NCBI RefSeq assembly: GCF_009729415.1
Contig: NZ_MPKW01000020.1
Span: 152,147-216,146 of the forward strand
Source of the DNA: Mycolicibacterium sp. CBMA 234
GTDB taxonomy: Bacteria; Actinomycetota; Actinomycetes; Mycobacteriales; Mycobacteriaceae
DNA: 64,000 nucleotides
Reading direction: 5' to 3'
In this document: piece after piece, positions 8,224-16,138 of the stretch
Layout: every line of letters begins with the position of its first letter
Position numbering within the stretch: the first letter of the stretch is position 1
Program-made: the position numbers and the translations under genes
The notes under the pieces: model-generated
What the model was told of the DNA's origin: nothing
The model's input: the letters and a program-made list of their open reading frames with translations, nothing else
Databases searched by the model: none

Positions 8224-8565
8224 ATGATCATCGGACCGATCACCGAGACATCCCGGGCGACACATCGAGGGCGACCGACTGTGAAATCCCTTCTCCGAGG
8301 GCCGTTCACGGTCGTCTGGGTGGGACTCATCGTCGCGACGCTGACGAGCTGGTATCTAGGGTCAGACCACGGTATCCGCGATCACCACCTGGCCACCGTG
8401 GCCGTCATGGTGGTGGCCTTCATGAAAGTGCGGTTTGTCGGGCTCTACTTCATGGAGCTGCGAGACGCACCATCACTGCTCAAGGGAATCTTCGAGGCCC
8501 ATTGCGCTGTCGTCTGCAGCGTGCTGGTGGCGGTGTACCTCATCGCCCCGTTGGCACCGCAATAG
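8224..8565 (+). CDS. Cytochrome c oxidase subunit IV family (prokaryotic COX4-like) protein
   Basis: The protein has 113 residues and three hydrophobic helices: FTVVWVGLIVATLTSWYLG, ATVAVMVVAFMKVRFVGLYF and CAVVCSVLVAVYLIAP. The middle helix, with KVRFVGLYFMELRDAP, is the conserved part of the prokaryotic COX4 family. It follows the subunit III gene by 7 nt, a pairing also seen as NorE/NorF and CyoC/CyoD. A role in assembly or stability of a heme-copper oxidase, or in a separate membrane redox reaction, is inference. Confidence 0.82.
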   Translation: MIIGPITETSRATHRGRPTVKSLLRGPFTVVWVGLIVATLTSWYLGSDHGIRDHHLATVAVMVVAFMKVRFVGLYFMELRDAPSLLKGIFEAHCAVVCSVLVAVYLIAPLAPQ

Positions 8566-8623
8566 ATCGCCTGCATGGACGCCGGACGGCCGAGTGTGTT
8601 TGCCTGCCAACGGTTCTGCGGCA

Positions 8624-9265
8624 TCACCCTGGCGGCTGACCACCGGTGATCGCCCGGATTTCGTAGCGAATCAATTCCTTGAGGATGCGTTCTCGATCCA
8701 GTCCGAGGGCCGGCGGGAAGAGCCAATCGTTGAGCAACGCTGTTGAGATGATCAATGACATCGTTGCCGGCAGCGCAACATGGACGTCAATGTCGGCCCA
8801 ACCTCGTCCCGCCGCTTCCTCAGTGCCACGCCCCACGAGGTCGTTGATCGTTTGAGTCAGTGACGTCTTTGCGTCTGTGGTGAAACCGTCACCATGCGCA
8901 TGAGCACCGAGGAGCGCAGCGATCAGTCCACGATGCGTGACAGCGAAATCGTAGATAGATTCGGTGAATCCGGCGATCAAATCAGGCGTCGAAACCTCTG
9001 CGGTCGGGATCTGTCGCCAGTCATCCGTCAGTGTTTGGACGAATGCTTGAACTGGCCCGAGGACTGATTCTGCAAACAACTCCGCCTTTGACGGGAAGTA
9101 GCGGTACAGGATTGCTTGCGTTGTACCGGCTTTGGCCGCGATCTGTCGTAGGGACGCGCCTTGATAGCCAACATCGACGAAGACGTCACGGGCAGTGGCG
9201 ACCAGCGCCTCCCGGGCCTCGCCGGGCTTGCGCCGCGGGCGCCGCGATGGTGTCTCAGCCGTCAT
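8624..9265 (-). CDS. TetR/AcrR family transcriptional regulator
   Basis: The protein has 213 residues. The DNA-binding domain is clear: ARDVFVDVGYQGASLRQI followed by AAKAGTTQAILYRYFPSKAE (about residues 25-65). A helical effector domain follows. It is convergent with the COX4-like gene and transcribed away from the family A gene at 9403, which runs in the same direction upstream of it. The candidate operator is the small palindrome at 9279-9291, immediately before its start. Confidence 0.92.
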   Translation of the reverse strand: MTAETPSRRPRRKPGEAREALVATARDVFVDVGYQGASLRQIAAKAGTTQAILYRYFPSKAELFAESVLGPVQAFVQTLTDDWRQIPTAEVSTPDLIAGFTESIYDFAVTHRGLIAALLGAHAHGDGFTTDAKTSLTQTINDLVGRGTEEAAGRGWADIDVHVALPATMSLIISTALLNDWLFPPALGLDRERILKELIRYEIRAITGGQPPG

Positions 9266-9278
9266 ACCTGAAGATTAG

Positions 9279-9291
9279 TCTGCGTAGCAGA
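9279..9291. promoter_or_regulatory. Short palindrome before TetR gene
   Basis: TCTGC-GTA-GCAGA is a perfect 5-bp inverted repeat with a 3-bp centre, 14 bp upstream of the TetR start at 9265. The position suits autorepression. The arms are short, so chance is possible. Confidence 0.35.
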
Positions 9292-9402
9292 TCTGTACGC
9301 CTGTGCATGCTGGACCTACAGAGATGACTCTGCGGGGTCTGTGTAAAACCGAGCAGGGTAAAGGCCGTGAGCGGGTCGATCGGAAGTCCGCGGATGCGGT
9401 CG

Positions 9403-10143
9403 TCAGGACACTGACACGGGTGGATGGCGGTCAGCGGTGGTGTCGGCTTGTTCGTCAGGATTCTGGCGCTTGATGCCGGTATGCATCAGGTAGGTCATCA
9501 CCCCGAGCCAGATGACGAATGCACCCAACGGTAGGTAGATGCCGATCAGTCCGTTCCAGGCAAACGGCCCGCTTTTGAAGAAAACGGCCACCGCCCCGCC
9601 GAGACCACCCAGTGCGTTCCACAGGCACAAGTAGCCGGCCCAGCGGGGCCAGACGGGGTCCGGTGAGGTGTCGCGAAAGGCGGCGAGGGCGATGCACAGC
9701 ATCTGGAACACATAGCCGGGGGCCACCATGACAAACACCAACCAGGAGAAATCGTTGAGCATCCGCACGGCGGTCGCATCGAGTTCGGGCCGGAAGGTCG
9801 CGGTGATCCAGAGCATGCTGCACAGCTGGAAGTACACGATCAGGAGTGTCGCGGCGCCGAATTGGATGACGGCCAGCACAGGCAGGCGTTTCTCGATCCG
9901 CGCGATCTGCACCGAGATGACGGCGAAGAACGGGAACAGCAACGTGGAGAACACAAGGCTGAGTACCTGGCCGATCCGGATCGCCATGCGGTGCTCGGCG
10001 AAGAACGAAGCAATCTGCTCAGCGCTCAACGACGGTGATGGCGGGGGCAGGAACCCGGAGATGCCGACGAACGCGATGGCGTAGAGAACGATGAATACCG
10101 GCGCTGACCATACGCACGCCAGCTGGATTTTCTTACTCACCAT
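9403..10143 (-). CDS. Polytopic membrane protein, unassigned family A (copy 3)
   Basis: The protein has 246 residues, about six membrane helices and a polar C-terminal tail. It shares with copy 1 (1046-1831) FLPPPSPSLSAEQIASFF, IRIGQVLSL, TATFRPELDA, WPRWAGYLCLW and FKSGPFAWNGLIGIYLP; copy 1 is its closest relative here. A good ribosome site (GAGGAG) precedes ATG 10143. It follows the polytopic family B gene at 10179 by 35 nt on the same strand and is probably co-transcribed with it. Function unknown. Confidence 0.82.
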   Translation of the reverse strand: MVSKKIQLACVWSAPVFIVLYAIAFVGISGFLPPPSPSLSAEQIASFFAEHRMAIRIGQVLSLVFSTLLFPFFAVISVQIARIEKRLPVLAVIQFGAATLLIVYFQLCSMLWITATFRPELDATAVRMLNDFSWLVFVMVAPGYVFQMLCIALAAFRDTSPDPVWPRWAGYLCLWNALGGLGGAVAVFFKSGPFAWNGLIGIYLPLGAFVIWLGVMTYLMHTGIKRQNPDEQADTTADRHPPVSVS

Positions 10144-10178
10144 GGTGTTTCGCTCCTCGTCTCAATGTGCTGCCGCGG

Positions 10179-10904
10179 TCAGGAGGAAACCGGCTGCAGC
10201 TTGCCGATTTTCGTCGGCTCCGGCAGTCGGTGGACGAATACCAACAGGAACGTGGCCAGCGCGGCGCACACGAGGGAGCCTGCGATCCACAGGGGAGTGC
10301 GGAACGGGCCGCCCAGGATGCCGGTCGTCAGTCCCACGTAGAACACTCCGATGCCCAGGTAAAGCCACATCTGCCGGATGCCGACACCCTTGCGGCTGCC
10401 GCGCCGGACCATGAGGGGGATGGTGGCCGGAGCGCACATGCCGAAGGTGACCAGGAAGGTCATCAGGTAGATCGGGTCGTTGAGGTAGCTCTTGGCCACG
10501 GCCCAGAACACCACACCGGTCACCAGGGCGCCGAAACAGTAAGCGGTCCACTGCTTCTGGTCGAGGGTGGGAGCCATTTCCTCGCGGCCGAACCGAACCG
10601 TTTGGACGAAGAAGGTGACCTCGAAGCTGAATGTGACGATCAATCCGACCCAGAACAGTTTCGGGAACCAATGGCCGTCACTGGTGAACCAGTCCGGAAA
10701 TTTCAGCAGGTAGCTGCCGTCGTGGCCGATGAAGACCGTGGTGGCCCACAGCGCCATGGGGGTGCAGCGGTCGCGTGCCGCGAGCCGGGCGCACTCGAAG
10801 AAGTAGTACCAGTTGCACAACAACGCCAGCGCCCCGAGGCCGACGAAGAGCACGGTGTGGTCCGACACCTGTTGCAGAACGGTCGTCTTGTCGTACACAC
10901 GCAC
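10179..10904 (-). CDS. Polytopic membrane protein, unassigned family B (copy 1)
   Basis: The protein has 241 residues, a GTG start and about seven hydrophobic segments. It is related to 11036-11773: both have an aspartate-bearing segment (GHDGSYLLKF here, AHDLGVVLQF there), then DWFTSDGHWFPKLFWVGL, a GREEM/GRKEY turn, YLNDPIYL/WNDPLSQAL and a final helix pair. Small seven-helix membrane proteins of this size with buried acidic residues include membrane terpene cyclases of the Pyr4 type, but I cannot show that relationship. It starts the operon with the family A gene 9403. Function is not assigned. Confidence 0.78.
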   Translation of the reverse strand: MRVYDKTTVLQQVSDHTVLFVGLGALALLCNWYYFFECARLAARDRCTPMALWATTVFIGHDGSYLLKFPDWFTSDGHWFPKLFWVGLIVTFSFEVTFFVQTVRFGREEMAPTLDQKQWTAYCFGALVTGVVFWAVAKSYLNDPIYLMTFLVTFGMCAPATIPLMVRRGSRKGVGIRQMWLYLGIGVFYVGLTTGILGGPFRTPLWIAGSLVCAALATFLLVFVHRLPEPTKIGKLQPVSS

Positions 10905-11035
10905 CCCTGATCCTCAAGTTTTGAGCTATGGAGTCTTATTATTTGCATCGCCCGCTCGGGGGTCAAGGGGCGCCGGCAAATTTATGGAACACACTGTTGC
11001 AGAAATTCTGTTCCGTGGAGGTGTGGGTCGGTAGC
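10905..11035. promoter_or_regulatory. Divergent promoter region with inverted repeat
   Basis: This region lies between the two divergent family B genes. It holds TTTTGAGCTATGG (10919-10931), one of the TTTGAG-type elements that recur in the window, and an inverted repeat GGAACA (10986-10991) / TGTTCC (11009-11014) around a 17-bp centre. Both could be regulator sites; no adjacent regulator gene is obvious. Confidence 0.4.
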
Positions 11036-11773
11036 ATGCGTCCCATGTACGACCCGCAGCTGATCATCAAAGCGTTGGATACCCACCCGGTCCCGATCAT
11101 GATCGGCTTCACCTTGGCGATGGTGCTGCAGACGATCGCGATGGTCACGGCGGTGTTGATGACGAAGCGCGAGGGCTGGATCTCCATCCCGTTACCGTGC
11201 ACCTACCTCTGGTTCGCCCACGACCTGGGCGTTGTGCTGCAGTTCGACACCTGGTTCAACAGGGTCGATCACTGGTTCTTCAAGCTCTTCTGGGTAGGTC
11301 TGTTGAGCGCCCTCCTGCTGGAATTCGTATTTCTCTATCAGGCCATGAAGGTGGGGCGTAAGGAGTACCTGCCCCGCGGAACCCAGGCGCAATGGAACGC
11401 GCTGTTGTTCGCGGGCGTCGCGATGTTCGTGCTGTGTTGGGAGTATCAGAAGACGATCTGGAACGATCCGCTGTCGCAGGCGCTGGCGTCCACCACGATG
11501 TATGTCATCCCGCTCGCCGTGGTCCCGTTGGTGCTGCGACGCCGGTCCGCCATTGCCCAGTCGCCGGTCATCTACGGCAGTTTTGCGGGCATGATCATCC
11601 TGTGGTGGGGGGTGACGGCCGGCGCGTACGGGCAGGGCTTCCGGTCGTGGCAGTACCTGCTCTCCGGCGTCGTGGCGTTCTTGACGCTCAGTGTGCTGGC
11701 ATGGTGGATTCGGCACATGCGCAGCACGGGGCTGGCCGGCGAGCCTGCGCTGGCTGCCGCCTGCGCTGATTGA
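11036..11773 (+). CDS. Polytopic membrane protein, unassigned family B (copy 2)
   Basis: The protein has 245 residues and about seven hydrophobic segments. It is a paralogue of 10179-10904, with the same WFNRVDHWFFKLFWVGL core, a GRKEY loop and a WNDPLSQAL motif before helix 5. Start codons at 11036 and 11045 are both in frame; GGAGG at 11017-11021 is somewhat far from either. It is divergent from its paralogue and upstream of the acyl-CoA dehydrogenase gene. The two genes probably arose by duplication and inversion. Function unknown; an enzyme of lipid or terpenoid metabolism is a guess from context. Confidence 0.76.
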   Translation: MRPMYDPQLIIKALDTHPVPIMIGFTLAMVLQTIAMVTAVLMTKREGWISIPLPCTYLWFAHDLGVVLQFDTWFNRVDHWFFKLFWVGLLSALLLEFVFLYQAMKVGRKEYLPRGTQAQWNALLFAGVAMFVLCWEYQKTIWNDPLSQALASTTMYVIPLAVVPLVLRRRSAIAQSPVIYGSFAGMIILWWGVTAGAYGQGFRSWQYLLSGVVAFLTLSVLAWWIRHMRSTGLAGEPALAAACAD

Positions 11774-11782
11774 CCATTTTAG

Positions 11783-11797
11783 AGATACTGCGTATCT
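11783..11797. promoter_or_regulatory. Palindrome upstream of acyl-CoA dehydrogenase
   Basis: AGATAC-TGC-GTATCT is a perfect 6-bp inverted repeat with a 3-bp centre, in the 106-bp gap before the acyl-CoA dehydrogenase gene. The arms resemble those of the palindrome at 6390-6413 (AAGATAG/CTATCTT), so one regulator family could recognise both. Confidence 0.5.
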
Positions 11798-11879
11798 TTT
11801 ATTGTGAGTTGTTGCTCGCTCGGCTGTCGATGATCCGCGCCGCCGGGGATTCTTTGTCCAACCGACGTCCGGAGTATCA

Positions 11880-13016
11880 ATGCGCAGAACGGTTTTCGAT
11901 GAAAGTCACGAGGAGTTCCGCCGTGTGGTGCGGGCTTTCCTGACCGACGAAGTCGCTCCTGACTATCCCAACTGGGAGACGACAGGGATGCCGCCGCGAT
12001 GGTTCTGGCGGCGTGCCGGCGAGATCGGCATTCTGGGCATCGGGGTGCCCTCCGAGTACGGCGGTATGGCCGGGTCGACGCTCAAGGACAGTGCTGTGGT
12101 CACCGAGGAAGCCCAGCGCCTGGGTTTCGCTCTCGGCGGCCTGCGGGTGCATACCGACATCGCCATGCCGTACTTCCTCGAGTATGCCAATGACGAGCAG
12201 AAGGCGCGCTGGCTGCCGAAGCTGGTCAGCGGCGAATATGTGGTGGCACTGGGGATTTCCGAGCCTGGAGCGGGTTCCGACGTCAAGGCGATGACGACGC
12301 GCGCGGAGCGAGTCGGCGATGAGTACGTGATCAACGGGTCCAAGACTTTCATCTCCAACGGGGGAGCGGCCGACCTCGTCGTGCTGGCCTGCAAGACGGA
12401 CCCAGTCGCGGGCCGCAAGGGAATCAGCTTGATCGTGGTCGAGACGGCCACCGAGGGCTTTCACCGCGGCCGGAGACTCGAAAAGCTGGGCCTGCACGCG
12501 CAAGACCTCTCGGAACTCGCGTTCAATGACATGCGGGTGCCGGTTTCGAACCGTCTCGGCGCCGAGGGCGACGGGTTCACGATGCTGACCTCGAATCTGG
12601 CACAGGAGCGCTTGTCGATCGCCCTGAACTCGCAGGCGTCCGCCGCGTCGACGCTCGCTCACACGGTGCGGGCCTTGGCTGGTACGACGCCCGGCCAGCA
12701 CGTGAAGTTCGAACTCGCGGCGTGCCGGACCGAGATCGAGGCGGGACAGGCCCTGCTCGACCGCTCGCTCGATGCGCACATGATCGGCGATCTCACCGTC
12801 GACGACGCTGCCGTCGCCAAGCTGTATGCGACGGAATTGCATGGGCGCGTGGCGGATCGCTGCACCCGGGTACTCGGGCTCTCGCACTACACCGGCGACG
12901 ACGTCGTCGGGAACTTCTATCTCGACGGCCGAGTGAGTCGCATCTACGGAGGTTCCAGCGAAATCATGAAGGTGATCATTTCGCAGTCATTCGATTTCAG
13001 CGCGGCAGGGAAGTGA
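11880..13016 (+). CDS. Acyl-CoA dehydrogenase
   Basis: The protein has 378 residues, the normal length for the family. It carries the flavin-binding GISEPGAGSDVKAM segment, the NGSKTFISNGG turn and the C-terminal IYGGSSEIMK. The position used as catalytic base in MCAD (Glu before GT) is Gly here; Glu243 in LAQERLSIA matches the base position of isovaleryl-/long-chain-type enzymes, so it should be active. It catalyses alpha-beta desaturation of an acyl-CoA using FAD, passing electrons to ETF. It is followed at 5 nt by a crotonase gene, with which it forms two steps of beta-oxidation. Confidence 0.92.
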   Translation: MRRTVFDESHEEFRRVVRAFLTDEVAPDYPNWETTGMPPRWFWRRAGEIGILGIGVPSEYGGMAGSTLKDSAVVTEEAQRLGFALGGLRVHTDIAMPYFLEYANDEQKARWLPKLVSGEYVVALGISEPGAGSDVKAMTTRAERVGDEYVINGSKTFISNGGAADLVVLACKTDPVAGRKGISLIVVETATEGFHRGRRLEKLGLHAQDLSELAFNDMRVPVSNRLGAEGDGFTMLTSNLAQERLSIALNSQASAASTLAHTVRALAGTTPGQHVKFELAACRTEIEAGQALLDRSLDAHMIGDLTVDDAAVAKLYATELHGRVADRCTRVLGLSHYTGDDVVGNFYLDGRVSRIYGGSSEIMKVIISQSFDFSAAGK

Positions 13017-13021
13017 CGATC

Positions 13022-13822
13022 ATGACCTCTCAGGCGACCTACCAGGCACTCGAAGTGACCATCGCCGACCACGTGGCCCACATCAAGCTGACGCGGCCAG
13101 AGGTGCTCAATCGGTTTGACGCCACGCTCCACTGTGAATTCACCGACGTCATCAACGCGCTCAACGGAGACCCGGCCGTGCGTGCAGTGCTACTGACGTC
13201 GACGGGCAAGGTGTTCTCTGCCGGTGGCGATTTCGACTTGATGCACGCCTGCCATGAATCCGCGGCGGTCCGCCGCGAGACCATCGAGCAGGCCCGAGCG
13301 GTGCTCTCTTCGCTGACCGGTCTGGTCCAGCCGATTGTGGTGGGCGTGCAAGGGCCCGTCATCGGCCTGGGCGCCACCGTTGTTCTGGCTTGCGATGCGG
13401 TAGTCGCGGTGAAGTCGGCGTCGCTCTCGGATGCCCACGTCGCCATGGGTCTGGTGGCCGGCGACGGTGGCGCGCTGGTCTGGCCGCAGGCCGCAGGCAT
13501 GCTGCGTGCCCGTCGCTACCTGTTGACCGGTGATGCGATCAGTGCCGAACAGGGTTACCAATTCGGCCTGGTGACCGACCTCGTCGACACGGTTGACGAG
13601 GTCGAGCCGGCTGCGGCCAAGCTGGCTCGCAGGATCGCATCGCTGCCCCCGCTCGCAGTGCAGGGCACCAAGCGCGCGCTCAACCAGGTCACCGGCCTGC
13701 GGGCCGGCGAAGTGGTGGAGGCCGCGCTGCTGCAGGAGATGGACACCTTGGCCTCCGATGATCTGCTGGAGGCCATCGCGGCATTCACCGAGAAGCGGCG
13801 GGCTGAGTTCACCGGGAACTGA
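13022..13822 (+). CDS. Enoyl-CoA hydratase/isomerase (crotonase) family protein
   Basis: The protein has 266 residues. The oxyanion-hole segments VFSAGGDFDL (about residue 65) and GPVIGLGATVVLACD (about residue 115) are present. By eye alignment with rat mitochondrial hydratase, the two catalytic glutamates are replaced: the first by Thr (in GATVVLACD) and the second by His (DAHVAMGL). An Asp occurs in GLVAGDGG. It is therefore more likely an isomerase, hydrolase or other crotonase than a standard hydratase. The ATG at 13022 is used; a GTG at 13013 overlapping the preceding stop is also in frame. Expressed with the acyl-CoA dehydrogenase. Confidence 0.88.
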   Translation: MTSQATYQALEVTIADHVAHIKLTRPEVLNRFDATLHCEFTDVINALNGDPAVRAVLLTSTGKVFSAGGDFDLMHACHESAAVRRETIEQARAVLSSLTGLVQPIVVGVQGPVIGLGATVVLACDAVVAVKSASLSDAHVAMGLVAGDGGALVWPQAAGMLRARRYLLTGDAISAEQGYQFGLVTDLVDTVDEVEPAAAKLARRIASLPPLAVQGTKRALNQVTGLRAGEVVEAALLQEMDTLASDDLLEAIAAFTEKRRAEFTGN

Positions 13823-13829
13823 GCGGATC

Positions 13830-13858
13830 CGCGCCTGAGTGCCAGCGGCTCAGGCGCG
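13830..13858. terminator. Hairpin between convergent genes
   Basis: A perfect 10-bp stem CGCGCCTGAG / CTCAGGCGCG encloses a 9-nt loop. It lies between the end of the crotonase gene (13822) and overlaps the 3' end of the convergent oxidoreductase gene (13850). It could stop transcription from both sides. No U-tract follows, as is common in mycobacteria. Confidence 0.6.
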
Positions 13859-14899
13859 TGCGCGTGCGAAAGTCTGCACCATGGTGCGGAACGCGTCGGC
13901 ACTGGCAGCTTCGTCGATCGGCGGCACGTACGGCGTGTGCAACACGATGTGCGGCAAGACTTTTTCGTAGGCGGCCAACTGTTCTGCTACCTCGTCGGGT
14001 GTGCCTGCGATGGCGAAAGTGCGCACCAGTTCGTCGGAGGCCGCGGTGGTCAGCGCTCCAATGCCCTCGGTGAGCAGCTTCATCAACACGTGATCGCGGT
14101 CTTCCTGCAGCCCCATGAACTCGATCGGGGTGTTGCCGACCGGGTACGCCACATAGTTGCCCACCTGGATCCTGGCCCGGCGGATCGCCTCGTCGCGATC
14201 GTGTGACACGCTGCAGATCACCAGCGCTGTCACGTCGATATCCGAGGGATCGCGGCCGGCCTTGGCTGCTCCCGCGGCGACGTGGGGAAGCACCTCTTGC
14301 TCGATGAATGACGGCGTGCACAGGAATCCCAGCGTGCCGTCCGCGATCTCGCCGGCAAGGCGGAGCATTCCCGGTTTCAGACCAGCCAGGTAGATCGGAA
14401 TCCTCGGGCGGACAAGGTTTCTGGTTCCCCACGGGTTTACCGGTGGATTGGCCGCTCGGTAGAACTTGCCCTGGAAGTCGAACGGTTCGCCGTCGCCGAA
14501 ATGATCCCAGATCTGGCGTACCGCGGTGATGTACTCGCGAAGCCGCGCCAGCGGCTTGTCGATTTCGGCGCCGTTGAAAGTATCGGTCCAGCCCGCGCCG
14601 CCGGTGGCCAAGCCGAGGATTGTGCGGCCACCAGAGATTTCGTCGATGTCCGCCGCGGCGTTGGCCATCTCGAACGGGGTACGAGAGACTGCGGTCGCGA
14701 TACCCGTGGCCAACGAAATCCGTTTGGTTACTCGGGCGTTCAGCCCATGGGTGATGAATGGGTTGCGGAAGAACTCGTAATCCCACACCGAATCGAAACC
14801 GGCTTCCTCGGCCAGCGCGGCGAATTCGGGATAGCGCGCGTACGGCTGGTTGAGCATCGGGAGCGAGACGCCGAGGCGGCCCGGGTTTCCTTGTGACAT
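13850..14899 (-). CDS. LLM-class (luciferase-like, F420-type) oxidoreductase
   Basis: The protein has 349 residues with a bacterial-luciferase TIM-barrel. Recognisable parts are GVSLPMLNQP at strand 1, AEEAGFDSVWDYEFF, SLATGIATAVSRTPFEMANAA, the GGRTILGLATGGAGW turn typical of F420-dependent members, and IPIYLAGLKPGMLRLAGEIADG with LGFLCTP near the C-terminal half. AGGAGA precedes the ATG. It follows a second LLM gene by 11 nt and is presumably co-transcribed. Such enzymes use F420H2 or FMNH2 for hydride transfer or monooxygenation; the substrate is unknown. Confidence 0.9.
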   Translation of the reverse strand: MSQGNPGRLGVSLPMLNQPYARYPEFAALAEEAGFDSVWDYEFFRNPFITHGLNARVTKRISLATGIATAVSRTPFEMANAAADIDEISGGRTILGLATGGAGWTDTFNGAEIDKPLARLREYITAVRQIWDHFGDGEPFDFQGKFYRAANPPVNPWGTRNLVRPRIPIYLAGLKPGMLRLAGEIADGTLGFLCTPSFIEQEVLPHVAAGAAKAGRDPSDIDVTALVICSVSHDRDEAIRRARIQVGNYVAYPVGNTPIEFMGLQEDRDHVLMKLLTEGIGALTTAASDELVRTFAIAGTPDEVAEQLAAYEKVLPHIVLHTPYVPPIDEAASADAFRTMVQTFARARA

Positions 14900-14910
14900 A
14901 TGCGTTCTCC

Positions 14911-16071
14911 TCAGGAGGCGGTGGGTACTTCTGCACCCTTGAGGTGGGCGCAGACTTGCAGGATGGTCTCGAGCGCGCGAGGTTGTTCCTCAGCCTCCAG
15001 GATCGCCGGAGCGAGGTCGCTCGGAGCGATGTAGTCAGCGCCCACGTCGACGTACTTCTGGAGTTCGGCCGCCACCTCGTCGGGAGTGCCGATGATGTAG
15101 GACTTCTCGATCATGGACGGTGTTACTGCGGCGACGATCTCGTCTACTTCGGCCGTGCTCATCTGGTGCGGCAGCATTTTCAGCGCGTAGTGCCAGTTCT
15201 CCTCGAAGATCAACTGCTCGCCCTCGTCGCGCCAGGCTCCGTGGTGCAGTCGCCCGAACACCGCGGCCATCCACTTGGTGATCGGACTGCCCAGGAGGCG
15301 TTCGCGTTCGTCGTCGGTGCGGTAGGCGATGACGAACGGCCAGAAGCCGTTGGTGAACTTCTCCGGGTCGCGGTCCTTACGCACCAGCTGGGCGTCAATC
15401 TGGGCGACCTGCTCTCCCCACTGCTCCGGTGTACTGAATGCGCTGGGCACCATGCTGATGAAACCGTCGGCGTGGGTGGTTGCGATGTCGATCAGCTGGG
15501 GGCCGCCGCCGAGTGCCCAGATCTCGGGGACCTTGGGGAAATGGGTACCGATCCATGCGCCCGAGTAGTTCCAATGGTTGCCTTCGTGGCTGACCAGCCC
15601 ATCGGTGGACAGCAGTTTGCGCACGATGGCGAAGATGTCCTCCATGCGGGATAGGCCCTGGGATCGCTTCCAGCCGAAGGGTTTACATTGCTTGAGCTCG
15701 CCCGCGGCCAGCTGCAGCGCCACCTTCGCCGGTGTCGCGGACGCCAGAGTGAGAACCTGTTGTAGCAGCTCCGCGGGACCGTTCCGCACCGCGTCCAGTG
15801 TGGTCGTTATGTTCAGCGTGTTCGTCGCGGCGGCAGCCAACAGTGCGACCATTGCAGCGTTGTAGTACGAGTCGCAATCGGCACTGAGGTTGGCCATGGG
15901 AGTGACATCCGGACGCCACAGCGCCTGCGGAAAGAAGCTGACCAACTGGTCCCACGTCTGGAACCAGTCGACGACACCGCTCGCCTGGATCTGCTTGGCG
16001 AATTCAGCGCCGGCCTGCGGCGGGAGATAGCGGCTCGGCCAAAAGTTGAGGGCTACTTCGACATTCGTCAT
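14911..16071 (-). CDS. LLM-class (luciferase-like) oxidoreductase
   Basis: The protein has 386 residues and a luciferase-like barrel. Visible are VALNFWPSRYLPP at the start, a WDQLVSFFP segment, ALLAAAATNTLNITTTLDAVRNGPAELLQQVLTLA compressed to the usual strand 3-4 pattern, PEIWALGGGPQLIDIATTHADG and YIIGTPDEVAAELQKYVDVGADY. It resembles mycobacterial F420-dependent enzymes with phthiodiolone-ketoreductase-like architecture, although exact activity is not inferable. It is divergent from the TetR gene 16139; the perfect palindrome between them suggests direct control. Confidence 0.88.
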   Translation of the reverse strand: MTNVEVALNFWPSRYLPPQAGAEFAKQIQASGVVDWFQTWDQLVSFFPQALWRPDVTPMANLSADCDSYYNAAMVALLAAAATNTLNITTTLDAVRNGPAELLQQVLTLASATPAKVALQLAAGELKQCKPFGWKRSQGLSRMEDIFAIVRKLLSTDGLVSHEGNHWNYSGAWIGTHFPKVPEIWALGGGPQLIDIATTHADGFISMVPSAFSTPEQWGEQVAQIDAQLVRKDRDPEKFTNGFWPFVIAYRTDDERERLLGSPITKWMAAVFGRLHHGAWRDEGEQLIFEENWHYALKMLPHQMSTAEVDEIVAAVTPSMIEKSYIIGTPDEVAAELQKYVDVGADYIAPSDLAPAILEAEEQPRALETILQVCAHLKGAEVPTAS

Positions 16072-16096
16072 TGCCTGCTCGATTCGACGAAGGACT

Positions 16097-16114
16097 ATAG
16101 AGTGGTCACTCTAT
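16097..16114. promoter_or_regulatory. Perfect 18-bp palindromic operator candidate
   Basis: ATAGAGTG-GT-CACTCTAT has two 8-bp arms with perfect symmetry and a 2-bp centre. It sits in the 67-bp gap between the divergent LLM gene (start 16071) and TetR gene (start 16139). Location and form are what is expected for the TetR operator controlling both. Confidence 0.8.
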
Positions 16115-16138
16115 TGCAGACTGGTAGGAAATTTCAAG

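Noticed and set aside
11877..12887. 336-codon open frame antisense to the acyl-CoA dehydrogenase
   Set aside because: Arg/His/Glu-rich shadow with no family features; the plus-strand gene has complete ACAD motifs.
12722..13021. N-terminal extension of the crotonase frame into the acyl-CoA dehydrogenase gene
   Set aside because: The extra residues are Arg-rich shadow sequence; ATG 13022 or GTG 13013 fits the family start.
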